This document shows positions 14,255 through 20,579 of a stretch of 20,579 nucleotides of DNA, piece by piece. This stretch comes from a virus. The stretch lies in the IMG/VR virus record IMGVR_UViG_3300010149_002575, positions 1 through 20,579 of that record; one strand, given 5' to 3'. The position numbers and the translations under genes were made by a program. How positions within the stretch are numbered: the first letter of the stretch is position 1; each line of letters begins with the position of its first letter. The notes beneath the pieces are model-generated. The model searched no databases. It was not told the DNA's origin and was given only the letters and a program-made list of their open reading frames with translations.

Positions 14255-14437
14255 TCAGCAACCGTGTGTCATGTGTTCGTATGCATCATTGCAATCTTCC
14301 AACTGCTTTCCGCAAACACATTCTTCACTTTCTTCTAGTGAAGGCGCACCAACTAAACTACGAACTTGGTCTTCACGCAATTTCTTGCGTTCTGCGTCTG
14401 CCCAACCACTTTCTATGTGTAATCCAACTGGTCTCAT
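14255..14437 (-). CDS. Small Cys/His-rich protein, unknown
   Basis: This 60-residue protein has a helical charged N-terminus (WADAERKKLREDQVRSLV) and a C-terminal cluster of possible metal ligands: C40, C42, C49, H55, H58 and C60 in ECVCGKQLEDCNDAYEHMTHGC. A small zinc-binding fold is plausible. Support for a real gene is good: GAGG lies just upstream of ATG 14437 and a strong promoter (14458-14485) sits about 20 bases before it. Longer plus-strand frames across the same bases have no start signals and look unlike proteins. Function unknown. Confidence 0.7.
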   Translation of the reverse strand: MRPVGLHIESGWADAERKKLREDQVRSLVGAPSLEESEECVCGKQLEDCNDAYEHMTHGC

Positions 14438-14457
14438 ATATACCTCACTAAAACATT

Positions 14458-14485
14458 AGTATAGCATCAAAGATATGTTTGTCAA
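14458..14485 (-). promoter_or_regulatory. Sigma70-type promoter of the small Cys/His protein
   Basis: TTGACA (14485-14480) and TATACT (14463-14458) are separated by 16 bases on the minus strand, in the extended context AAAAGGTTGACA. It lies directly after the oxygenase gene and drives the 60-residue gene and, by read-through, perhaps the tRNA. Confidence 0.75.
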
Positions 14486-14489
14486 CCTT

Positions 14490-14984
14490 TTATTTCCATT
14501 GTGGGCCATATAGCCAAGTCACAAGGGATAATCTAGAACCTGTTTTTACAGGTGCAACAGAATGAGGAAGGTAACTTGGAAAGATTACAGCATCGCCTTT
14601 TTCTATTTCCATGACCTCTCCCATAATTTCTAATTCGCCGCCAGTGAAATCATCTGTAATAAGTATAGACATACTGAGCTTTCTTACATCATCTTGTGAG
14701 TAGTAAACGTCTTGGTGCAATCCATAATTGCCGGCGTCTTCTTCGCGATATAAAATTAGTTGACTCTCAAATTTGTTATTTGTATCTACATTGTTGTAGT
14801 ATTCAAACAACGGTTTCACAACTGCTTCTACAAGTGAATTGCTTGTCATGCTTTCAGCCCAACATCTGCGTATTGTAGAAATAGACTCGTTGTTTATTTG
14901 AGCACGTTTCCAATCAATTGGTATTTCTATTATGTGATCTAAAAAACTTTGTGGTACTGCGTTATGGACTACTATTGGTGTCAT
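14490..14984 (-). CDS. 2-oxoglutarate/Fe(II)-dependent oxygenase
   Basis: This 164-residue enzyme has the double-stranded beta-helix signature of prolyl-4-hydroxylase-type dioxygenases: iron ligands H90-x-D92 (GLHQDVYY) and H141 (FPSYLPHSV), and R151 (SRLSLVTWLYGP) for the 2-oxoglutarate carboxylate. GGELEI before the second His is also typical. Such enzymes couple oxidation of 2-oxoglutarate to hydroxylation of a protein, nucleic acid or small molecule; the target is unknown. Length fits a minimal single-domain member. ATG 14984 overlaps the previous stop as ATGA, so it belongs to the gp32-uvsX operon. Oxygenases of this type are common in marine T4-like phages. Confidence 0.9.
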   Translation of the reverse strand: MTPIVVHNAVPQSFLDHIIEIPIDWKRAQINNESISTIRRCWAESMTSNSLVEAVVKPLFEYYNNVDTNNKFESQLILYREEDAGNYGLHQDVYYSQDDVRKLSMSILITDDFTGGELEIMGEVMEIEKGDAVIFPSYLPHSVAPVKTGSRLSLVTWLYGPQWK

Positions 14985-15442
14985 TCTATTACAATATCTT
15001 CCATACCAGCAGTTCTCAGTCTAGTAATGTGACCAATTTGCCATTGCTTGGTATCTAACCCCTTCATTATTCCAAGATATTGGTTTCTTAAAAGGGCGTA
15101 TTGGTTTGATAGGTGGGTTAGAGTTATAACAGAATCTTCACCATCAACAAACTTTTCAGCATCTCTACTGCTGAGTTGTCTATTGTAACTCTCTAGATAT
15201 TTTCTAAAGACTTTACTGCGTTCTCTGCGTAACTCGATATTTAAGTGTTCTAGTATTGCTTCAATCTCTTGTAGTTGATTAAAACGATACTCAGTAATAC
15301 CAGGTAGGGCAGAGCTGGATCTCTCCAGACTGCCCTTGATCCTGCATTCGTACCGGGCTTCTTGTAATTCATTCTCAAAGTATTGTATTGAATCAACAAT
15401 ACTACCTAGATCTTCAACTACTTTATTATACCAAGTACTCAT
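14981..15442 (-). CDS. Coiled-coil-like protein next to uvsX, function unknown
   Basis: This 153-residue protein is almost entirely helical and charged, with heptad-like stretches FNQLQEIEAILEHLNIELRRERSK and LSNQYALLRNQYLGIMKGL. The closing IGHITRLRTAGMED faintly recalls the end of T4 UvsY (AIKHIQDMRAFEAG), and UvsY is also a small helical partner of UvsX. The match is too short to call homology. I believe similar proteins follow uvsX in cyanophages. It overlaps the oxygenase gene by ATGA. A possible internal promoter lies in the gene before it. Confidence 0.75.
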   Translation of the reverse strand: MSTWYNKVVEDLGSIVDSIQYFENELQEARYECRIKGSLERSSSALPGITEYRFNQLQEIEAILEHLNIELRRERSKVFRKYLESYNRQLSSRDAEKFVDGEDSVITLTHLSNQYALLRNQYLGIMKGLDTKQWQIGHITRLRTAGMEDIVIE

Positions 15443-15448
15443 AGTTTT

Positions 15449-15691
15449 TTACCATTCTTCGCTATCTTCATCATCGAATTCGTCATCAAGTCCTTCATCA
15501 TCATAATAACTTACTATAGCAGTTTTCATAACTTTGTCAAACTCATGTTTGTAAATTTCGATTTCGCTAATGTCAATAGACTCGTCAAATAGTCGTAGCA
15601 TACTGTCTGCTACGTGTAGGCGATCCTTCGCGGAAATATGTGGTTTCACTAATTCCCACGACTCGCTTAGAAGTGCAACTTCAGGACTCAT
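15449..15691 (-). CDS. Small acidic protein after uvsX, unknown
   Basis: This 80-residue protein has a helical N-terminal two thirds (MSPEVALLSESWELV ... AKDRLHVADSMLRLF) and an extremely acidic tail (DDEGLDDEFDDEDSEEW) resembling the acidic tails with which replication proteins contact partners or mimic DNA. ATG 15691 is chosen over 15715 because GAGGAG lies 7 bases upstream and the protein then overlaps the uvsX end by only 11 bases. No function is known to me; context suggests recombination. Confidence 0.7.
   Translation of the reverse strand: MSPEVALLSESWELVKPHISAKDRLHVADSMLRLFDESIDISEIEIYKHEFDKVMKTAIVSYYDDEGLDDEFDDEDSEEW
15513..15540 (-). promoter_or_regulatory. Internal sigma70-like promoter candidate
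   Basis: TTGACA (15540-15535) and TATAGT (15518-15513) are 16 bases apart on the minus strand, inside the 80-residue gene. It could raise expression of the coiled-coil and oxygenase genes independently of gp32. It overlaps codons for EFDKVMKTAIV, so chance is possible. Confidence 0.4.
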
Positions 15692-16790
15692 CGACTGTCT
15701 CCTCAGATAAATCATTATAAGTGTCTAGGTCATCATCAAGATCTACTGCTTCTTTTTGTGCAATAGGATTTTGACCCCACTCATCTATAATTACCTGAAG
15801 TTTGTCTCCTGTCCAGCCTTTTCTGAACTCCTTTATTTCTTCACCTGTTACTGGTGAGACATAAGAGAGTTTGTTGCCGACTTTTTCTACAATACCTTTT
15901 GATTCAAGCATTTCCAATAGGCCACTATATGGATCCATGCCTGTTTCATATGGTATTTTAATTTGAACGCCTTCAAACGGTTTGCTGTAACGTGACTTCA
16001 TCACTTTACATGCGGCTCTAATACCTTGTACTGTTGATACTTTGTTGCCATCTAAATCCTCTTTGAGTTTTAGTTTCTTCATTGCAACAACAATACTACT
16101 TGCGTATATAAAGCCCTGTCCACCACTGATTTTGTCATCTGGGTCAAACATGTCCTGTGATGCGTATGTGTGGTTAGTAGCGATTAATGCAATTGGAAAA
16201 GGAGCAATCTGGTTAACAGTGTTTCTAACCAAAGCAGTTAATGCCTTAGGTTTTCTACCCATGTCACCTTTCATGTCACCTTTTTCAAATTGTGCTACAT
16301 CAGTGGGTGTTAATAACATACCTAAACTGTCAATTACGAAAACAAGTTTAGGCATTTCATCGTATTCCAAGTCACCATAATTAGACTTGTAGTCTTTCAT
16401 GAATTCCGAAATGGCTTTTGCTACATCGTCAATCATGGAAACTGAAATACGCAATAGTTTTTCTGGACTAGTATCAACATCGAGTGCTTGTAACCATTCT
16501 TCATCAAGAGCATTCTCTGAATCGAACAGTACAACCTGACAGCCCATTTCCTGGGCTGACTTTACAATGTTGCCTGAACAGATAAACGATTTACCAGAAC
16601 CTGACTCACCTGCGAACACACTGACTTTTCCTAATGGAATGCCTTTATTGAAATCCTGAGATATCAAATAGTTTAGTGTGTAATTGCCAGTGCTGATCCA
16701 ATCCTTAGGGTCGAAAAAGCCAGCACTAATGCCTGTGATGCTTTTAGTCAGTCCAGTTCTGAACTTAGTTAAGTCAAAAGGTTTCTGCAT
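15681..16790 (-). CDS. uvsX: UvsX RecA-like recombinase
   Basis: This 369-residue strand-exchange protein forms filaments on single-stranded DNA and drives recombination-dependent replication. The RecA core is clear: Walker A GESGSGKS (61-68), FDSENALDEEW (89-99), Walker B KLVFVIDSLGML with D154, and an L2-region-like ATNHTYASQDMFDPDDKISGG. The C-terminus is acidic (DLDDDLDTYNDLSEETVDES). T4 UvsX has 391 residues. Strong ribosome binding site AAGGAG lies 6 bases before the ATG. Order gp32-uvsX on one transcript fits joint assembly on single-stranded DNA. Confidence 0.95.
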   Translation of the reverse strand: MQKPFDLTKFRTGLTKSITGISAGFFDPKDWISTGNYTLNYLISQDFNKGIPLGKVSVFAGESGSGKSFICSGNIVKSAQEMGCQVVLFDSENALDEEWLQALDVDTSPEKLLRISVSMIDDVAKAISEFMKDYKSNYGDLEYDEMPKLVFVIDSLGMLLTPTDVAQFEKGDMKGDMGRKPKALTALVRNTVNQIAPFPIALIATNHTYASQDMFDPDDKISGGQGFIYASSIVVAMKKLKLKEDLDGNKVSTVQGIRAACKVMKSRYSKPFEGVQIKIPYETGMDPYSGLLEMLESKGIVEKVGNKLSYVSPVTGEEIKEFRKGWTGDKLQVIIDEWGQNPIAQKEAVDLDDDLDTYNDLSEETVDES

Positions 16791-16799
16791 GGTAACTCC

Positions 16800-17801
16800 T
16801 TAGTTCTGTCTAGAACGGATCATGCTGAGGATATCCTCTGCTGATTTTTTACCGGAATCAACCTCTGCACTAGGTGCAGGTGCGACTTCAGCAACTGGTG
16901 CTGGAGCAGGCGTACTTGCAACTGTAGGTGCAACTGGTGCAGGTGCAACTGGTGCCGCTGGTGCTGGTGCTTGTTGAGCAGGAGCACTTGTAGCAGGTGT
17001 TGCTGTGCTTGGAACTTCTACGCCATATGGCTTGTAAAAGTTACCCCATTTTGCAGGATCATAAAGATCGCCTTCGACACTTGCGTGGAACATTTCTGCA
17101 ATGGCTTGGTAGCCTTCAGCAGTAGGTTGTGTAGGCAAGAAGTCTTTCAAGTTGAACAATCCATGTTGATCAACTGCCGCAAGTTGCACTTCATCTAATG
17201 CACTCTCTTTACGAGCCCATTTTGAAGTACTATAATCAGCATACTGTCCTTTAGTAGTTTTAGTAATTCTAAAGTCAGTGCCATTAACGTAATCAGTTGG
17301 AATGTTTTCCATATCTGGGTCCATTAATGATGCTTTAATAATGTTAAAGATCTGAGGTGAGATAACAAACCTTCTGATTGGATTCTCTGGTGATTCCTCA
17401 GCCAAAGGATTCTCAGTAACAAAGCCTTGGAAAATGTATGAACGTTTTTTCCAATACTTTCTGCCCATGTCTTCAAGACTTGCATCTTTGAACCAAGGAC
17501 GTACTTCAGTGAGAACAGGACATGTGTCACCATACATTTCACCGCATGGTACTTGTACTGTTACAGGTTTATTTTCGCCACCAACAACACCTGGGAAGGT
17601 GAGTCGGATCATTTGTCGTTCTACCCAAAAGAACGCATTGTCAGTATCAGAGTCAGGTAAGAACCTCAGTGTTGCTGAAGTACCTTCATCGATATTCCAA
17701 TGTGGGTAGATTGCTTTGTCGCTCTGTTGTGAGCTATTGGATCCAGGCTTGGATTCCATTTGTGCTAGTTTCGCACGGATTTCATCTAATTTAGAAGCCA
17801 T
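16800..17801 (-). CDS. Single-stranded DNA-binding protein, T4 gp32-like
   Basis: This 333-residue protein matches the marine-phage form of gp32, which coats single-stranded DNA in replication and recombination. The N-terminal basic LAST-type region is MASKLDEIRAKLAQM. The core has RQMIRLTFPGVVGG, VPCGEMYGDTCPV (C86, C94), RPWFKD, GRKYWKKRSYIFQGFV and DYSTSKWARKE. T4 gp32 binds zinc with H64, C77, C87 and C90; only two Cys are evident here, so zinc binding is doubtful. About 60 residues (257-318) form an Ala/Pro/Val linker before a short end AEDILSMIRSRQN. Ribosome binding site AAGGAG is present, and a promoter and a hairpin leader precede it. Confidence 0.93.
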   Translation of the reverse strand: MASKLDEIRAKLAQMESKPGSNSSQQSDKAIYPHWNIDEGTSATLRFLPDSDTDNAFFWVERQMIRLTFPGVVGGENKPVTVQVPCGEMYGDTCPVLTEVRPWFKDASLEDMGRKYWKKRSYIFQGFVTENPLAEESPENPIRRFVISPQIFNIIKASLMDPDMENIPTDYVNGTDFRITKTTKGQYADYSTSKWARKESALDEVQLAAVDQHGLFNLKDFLPTQPTAEGYQAIAEMFHASVEGDLYDPAKWGNFYKPYGVEVPSTATPATSAPAQQAPAPAAPVAPAPVAPTVASTPAPAPVAEVAPAPSAEVDSGKKSAEDILSMIRSRQN

Positions 17802-17839
17802 AATGTTTTCTCCTTATATGTGCCATATTTGCCATGTTC

Positions 17840-17862
17840 GTAATACACAACATGTGTATCAC
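17840..17862 (-). promoter_or_regulatory. Hairpin leader of the gp32 mRNA
   Basis: On the minus strand GTGATACACA, TGT, TGTGTATTAC form a 10-bp RNA stem (one G-U pair) with a 3-base loop. It begins within a base or two of the predicted transcription start and lies about 40 bases before ATG 17801. T4 gp32 represses its own translation through a structured leader; a similar role here is inference. It could also be a DNA operator or protect the mRNA 5' end. Confidence 0.5.
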
Positions 17863-17868
17863 TATTCT

Positions 17869-17897
17869 ATTATAATGCCTAGATAGAAAAAAGTCAA
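17869..17897 (-). promoter_or_regulatory. Sigma70-type promoter of gp32-uvsX operon
   Basis: TTGACT (17897-17892) and TATAAT (17874-17869) are 17 bases apart on the minus strand, in the context AAAAAGGTTGACT shared with other promoters here. It lies between the upstream terminator and gp32. Confidence 0.85.
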
Positions 17898-17936
17898 CCT
17901 TTTTGTTAAACTTTTTTTCTAACAATGTTATTTATG

Positions 17937-17962
17937 AAAAAACCCGCATAAAGCGGGTTTTT
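17937..17962 (-). terminator. Terminator, symmetrical, before gp32 promoter
   Basis: AACCCGC and GCGGGTT pair around a 5-base loop, with an A-run on one side and a T-run on the other, so the stem extends into A-T pairs and can work in both directions. On the minus strand it ends in TTTTTT and closes the transcript of the upstream 419-residue gene. Confidence 0.85.
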
Positions 17963-17987
17963 CTGGTTAGTTTAATAAGCCCAATAA

Positions 17988-19247
17988 TTATAGTATATCG
18001 AACTGTTCTAAAAACCGTTCGTATCTAGATTCTGCACTTTCTGCTACACTAGTTTTCATACGAGGTTCGTTTGCACTTAATAAACAACTTTTGATAGTTG
18101 AATATTCAAATTGATTTAGCGATTGACCGCCGTGCAATTTCTTACTGATGCCGTTGAGATAGTTTCCTAACATGGCATCATTTGATGCTATGCTCATTTG
18201 ACCTACTTGGTATCCTAATTTTGCATGTGGTGTAGTAAAATCCAAACTGTCATTTTCACTAATCAAATCCTTCAGGCCACTAAAAGATTCTTTTGCGATT
18301 GCTTCTTGTATTCTACTTTCGAATGATTTTCTTCTTGCCATTGCATTCTTGATAGTACCAACTACCCCAGATACTCTATCATCAAAATGAGTTTCAGTAA
18401 ATTTGCTTTCTAAATCTATATCATCCTCTAAAATTTCTACAGAGTTGCGATGCTCTACTTCGTTAACAGTACTTGCATAAGTTTTAGTACCTGCAAGTTT
18501 CTTAAACGTTCCTCTTATAGAAGATATATTTTCTAAAGCAATATTGACAAACTCTTCGTTAGTTTCATTAATTAAATTTGCTGATCTTACGTATCTAACA
18601 AACTCTTGTAACTTACGATATTCTCTTGCCATTTCAGTGATGTTTGTTCCGATTGCATCAAAAGTTTCACCACCTTTTTGTATATGACGAGCCATTGCTC
18701 TTGCGGCTGATAAATTATTCTCTGACATCTTGAATCTTTCATCGCCACGTTGGATAAAGATGCTGTGAATATTTCTACTTCTAGCACCTCTGATTTCTTC
18801 ATTGACTGGCTTTTTGTGTTTTACAACTATCTTAACATTATCAAGACCTTGATAACTTGTTTTGGAACTACCAGTCATTGTACCGAAACCTTCCATTACA
18901 TCTGCCATATCTTTCTCCGATGACTGAACTATATCTATTTTTTCAGCCTTTGGTTTTATAGTTTTATTAAAAATTCTAAAATCGAATGTTAATAAAAAAT
19001 CATTTGCTATTTCTTTTAGACTTCCTCGTAAACTATCATGGTCTACTGAGTCGCCCACTGCTAATGCAATTTCTTTTGTATTGGCATCTAGTCGTACTAG
19101 CAAATTTGGTTCTGCGACTGCAAATCTTGTTGCTTCTTGTGGATCAGTTACTAGTTCACCGTTTTTGTTAAAACTTTTCACTACATATCCTTTACCTTTC
19201 AGTAAATTGAATATTTTTTCTGATACCACTTCTGTATTTACAGCCAT
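17988..19247 (-). CDS. Large phage protein of unknown function beside terminase
   Basis: The protein has 419 residues, is soluble and mixed alpha/beta, with no signal or enzyme motif. Recognisable blocks are an N-terminal AVGDSVDHDSLRGSLKEIANDFLLTFDFRIF, a basic GARSRNIHSIFIQRGDERFKMSENN, and a helical AARAMARHIQKGGETFDAIG. I believe relatives occur in cyanophages and pelagiphages as unnamed, possibly virion-related proteins. ATG 19247 is preferred over an upstream TTG because GAAGGAGAA lies 4 bases before it. An AGATAAATA box 19 bases upstream and a strong terminator downstream suggest late expression. Confidence 0.75.
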   Translation of the reverse strand: MAVNTEVVSEKIFNLLKGKGYVVKSFNKNGELVTDPQEATRFAVAEPNLLVRLDANTKEIALAVGDSVDHDSLRGSLKEIANDFLLTFDFRIFNKTIKPKAEKIDIVQSSEKDMADVMEGFGTMTGSSKTSYQGLDNVKIVVKHKKPVNEEIRGARSRNIHSIFIQRGDERFKMSENNLSAARAMARHIQKGGETFDAIGTNITEMAREYRKLQEFVRYVRSANLINETNEEFVNIALENISSIRGTFKKLAGTKTYASTVNEVEHRNSVEILEDDIDLESKFTETHFDDRVSGVVGTIKNAMARRKSFESRIQEAIAKESFSGLKDLISENDSLDFTTPHAKLGYQVGQMSIASNDAMLGNYLNGISKKLHGGQSLNQFEYSTIKSCLLSANEPRMKTSVAESAESRYERFLEQFDIL

Positions 19248-19265
19248 TGAATTCTCCTTCAATAC

Positions 19266-19274
19266 TATTTATCT
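19266..19274 (-). promoter_or_regulatory. Late-promoter-like box AGATAAATA
   Basis: On the minus strand AGATAAATA precedes the 419-residue gene and is followed after about 7 bases by its ribosome binding site AAGGAG. It resembles the T4 late element TATAAATA and lacks a -35 box. The same nine bases occur at 2941-2949. Confidence 0.45.
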
Positions 19275-19286
19275 TCTTGTATAGGT

Positions 19287-20579
19287 TTAGAGGTATGGCA
19301 TGGGTTCATCATACTCGTCTTCGGGTATCATGATTTCTGCATTTGTGAGATTACTATTGACTATGTTATATACTTCATCTTCAAAGGTTGATATATACGA
19401 TATCATTCTCACGCCTAATAAGAATGACATAACCAGGTCATCGTGTTCTCCTGGTTTAGCACAAAAACTATTTCCTTTTGCAACAAAGTTTTTAAGTTCG
19501 CTAATTAATGCTTTACTGTTTAACTTAAACTTGTCTTGTTCTATAAAACGTTTTAATTGTACACATGATTCTACTTTTGTTCTATGACTGGTATGGAAAC
19601 CTTTGCGACCTTTCTGCCCTTGTATCTTCTTTGGTTCATGTAGCATGTCTCCTGGAAAACTTTCTTCGCCTGTGTCTCTGATCACTACCAGTGCCGCTTC
19701 ACCAATACTATTATTCTCTACACTCCAATAAATTTGCTGTACTTGTAATTCTTTGAGATATTGTAGTATCTCCATCATAGTACGCATTTGTCCTTCTACT
19801 GGAGTTCTGTTGTGTTGCCACTCAGCAATCTGTGTCATTGTGGGCAATTCTATTACTTGTATTGCACTGTAATCTCCACCTGTTCCTGCACTAGGATCTA
19901 AACTTACAACATAAGTGCAATTAGGATGTGGATGTTTATACCAACGAACTTGTCCCATTTGACGTATAGGATCTATGCCATGTAAGTCAACCAATTTCAA
20001 AGGAGAAATTAATGTTTCATCATAGATAACAAATTCACAATCATGTTCACGTCTAAAACGTTCAGTGCCAATACTGGACTTTTCTTGTAACGCCCAAGCC
20101 TCATCACGTTCTGGGTGTTCGTCCCATTTTGCTAAGAAAGGCTTAAAGCCATTAACACCAACTTCTTGTTCATTGCCGTGTTCATCAAACATTTTATTTG
20201 CACCACGCCAAATAGTTGCAAACTGATCATCATCATTGTTTGGTGTTGATGTTACAATAGCCTTACCACCTGTTGCTAGTGTGGGTGATAAGGAAGTCCA
20301 AAACTCTTTCGCAATAGTATTACGCACAAACGCAAACTCATCACAATATATAAGTGTTAAGGACATACCACGTCCAGTGTTTTCTGTTGTTGTACTACTA
20401 ACAATACGTGAACCATTATCAAAGGTTATACTGCCTTTGTTGTATTCTGCAACACCTGCTCTTATATAATCGGGTACATTCTCATAAGCATAACGTATAC
20501 GTTGCATGATTTCACTTGCACCTGCCGCTTTGTGTGCCGCAACTAATATTGTACTATCAGGCTTAAACATAGCATACCA
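19287..20579 (-). CDS. Large terminase, T4 gp17-like, 5' end outside window
   Basis: The frame enters the window open (WYAMFKPDS), so the start and Walker A lie beyond 20579; 430 residues are visible. This is the DNA-packaging motor. The ATPase part shows Walker B LTLIYCDEFAF, and the coupling motif region VTSTPNNDD. The C-terminal RNase H-like nuclease has YVVSLDPSAGTGGDY with the first catalytic Asp, WSVENNSIGEAA with the Glu, and HDDLVMSFLLG with the last Asp, as in T4 gp17 (LDCSEG, IELNST, YHDDLVMSL). All nuclease residues are present, so it looks functional. Confidence 0.93.
   Translation of the reverse strand, partial: WYAMFKPDSTILVAAHKAAGASEIMQRIRYAYENVPDYIRAGVAEYNKGSITFDNGSRIVSSTTTENTGRGMSLTLIYCDEFAFVRNTIAKEFWTSLSPTLATGGKAIVTSTPNNDDDQFATIWRGANKMFDEHGNEQEVGVNGFKPFLAKWDEHPERDEAWALQEKSSIGTERFRREHDCEFVIYDETLISPLKLVDLHGIDPIRQMGQVRWYKHPHPNCTYVVSLDPSAGTGGDYSAIQVIELPTMTQIAEWQHNRTPVEGQMRTMMEILQYLKELQVQQIYWSVENNSIGEAALVVIRDTGEESFPGDMLHEPKKIQGQKGRKGFHTSHRTKVESCVQLKRFIEQDKFKLNSKALISELKNFVAKGNSFCAKPGEHDDLVMSFLLGVRMISYISTFEDEVYNIVNSNLTNAEIMIPEDEYDEPMPYL

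Noticed and set aside
14050-14459. Two long plus-strand open frames (133 and 128 codons)
   Set aside because: They overlap a minus-strand gene with promoter and ribosome binding site, have no start signals, and their translations are low-complexity and unlike proteins.
16870-17030. Repetitive GCT/GGT/ACT-rich stretch as a DNA repeat or origin
   Set aside because: It encodes the Ala/Pro/Val linker of gp32 in frame; the repetitiveness follows from the protein.
19960-19996. GGTTGACT-16-TATACG inside the terminase gene as a promoter
   Set aside because: Shares the extended -35 context but the -10 is weak and no gene start follows.

Overview
The window looks like part of the genome of a T4-like (Straboviridae-related / marine T4-supercluster) tailed phage infecting a Gram-negative, probably marine, bacterium. 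Evidence: an AT-rich sequence packed with short-spaced or overlapping genes, almost all on the minus strand, including recognisable T4-type replication, recombination and packaging genes: primase (gp61), UvsW helicase, UvsX recombinase, gp32 single-strand binding protein and the large terminase gp17. ThyX, MazG and several small conserved-looking proteins fit the cyanophage/pelagiphage branch rather than coliphage T4. The host cannot be fixed from sequence alone; a phage-encoded outer-membrane receptor and an outer-membrane lipoprotein imply an outer membrane.

Layout, in the direction of transcription (high to low coordinates). 20579-17988: terminase (5' end outside the window) and a large unknown protein, the latter behind a late-promoter-like AGATAAATA and followed by a terminator. 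17897-14490: a sigma70-type promoter and a hairpin leader drive gp32, uvsX, two small unknown genes and a 2-oxoglutarate/Fe(II) oxygenase, tightly coupled. 14485-13353: a promoter with a small Cys/His protein, a terminator, a tRNA-Glu(UUC), then another promoter and a GC-richer 168-residue unknown gene. 13347-10562: a promoter with an inverted repeat in its spacer, an AAA+ ATPase, a terminator, then a full TonB-dependent outer-membrane receptor. 10582-3339: a promoter abutting the uvsW start codon begins a long run of overlapping genes: uvsW, an unknown, metK, a glycine-zipper lipoprotein, apt, an MTA/SAH nucleosidase, an unknown, a zinc-finger protein, thyX, mazG and a miniature relative of the DnaE polymerase palm. 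3342-2977 is the only plus-strand gene. 2935-1: a probable virion protein, a possible glycosyltransferase, primase, and the start of one further gene.

How they work together. The replication/recombination set makes and repairs DNA; ThyX and MazG manage nucleotides. metK, the nucleosidase and apt form a nearly complete S-adenosylmethionine turnover path: make SAM, cleave the inhibitory by-product SAH (or MTA), and recover the adenine as AMP. The TonB-dependent receptor (BtuB-like plug) and the lipoprotein would act in the outer membrane of the infected cell.

The most unusual items are: (1) a 191-residue protein that retains, in order, the catalytic-Asp motifs and the RPG and KSHS-type motifs of bacterial DNA polymerase III alpha but lacks nearly all the rest; (2) the phage-borne TonB-dependent receptor; (3) the SAM-cycle operon with an embedded lipoprotein; (4) strong sigma70-like promoters placed 6-7 bases before start codons with no ribosome binding site, suggesting leaderless phage mRNAs; and (5) a 10-bp hairpin at the predicted 5' end of the gp32 mRNA. 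All functional statements come from motif reading; no database search was run.
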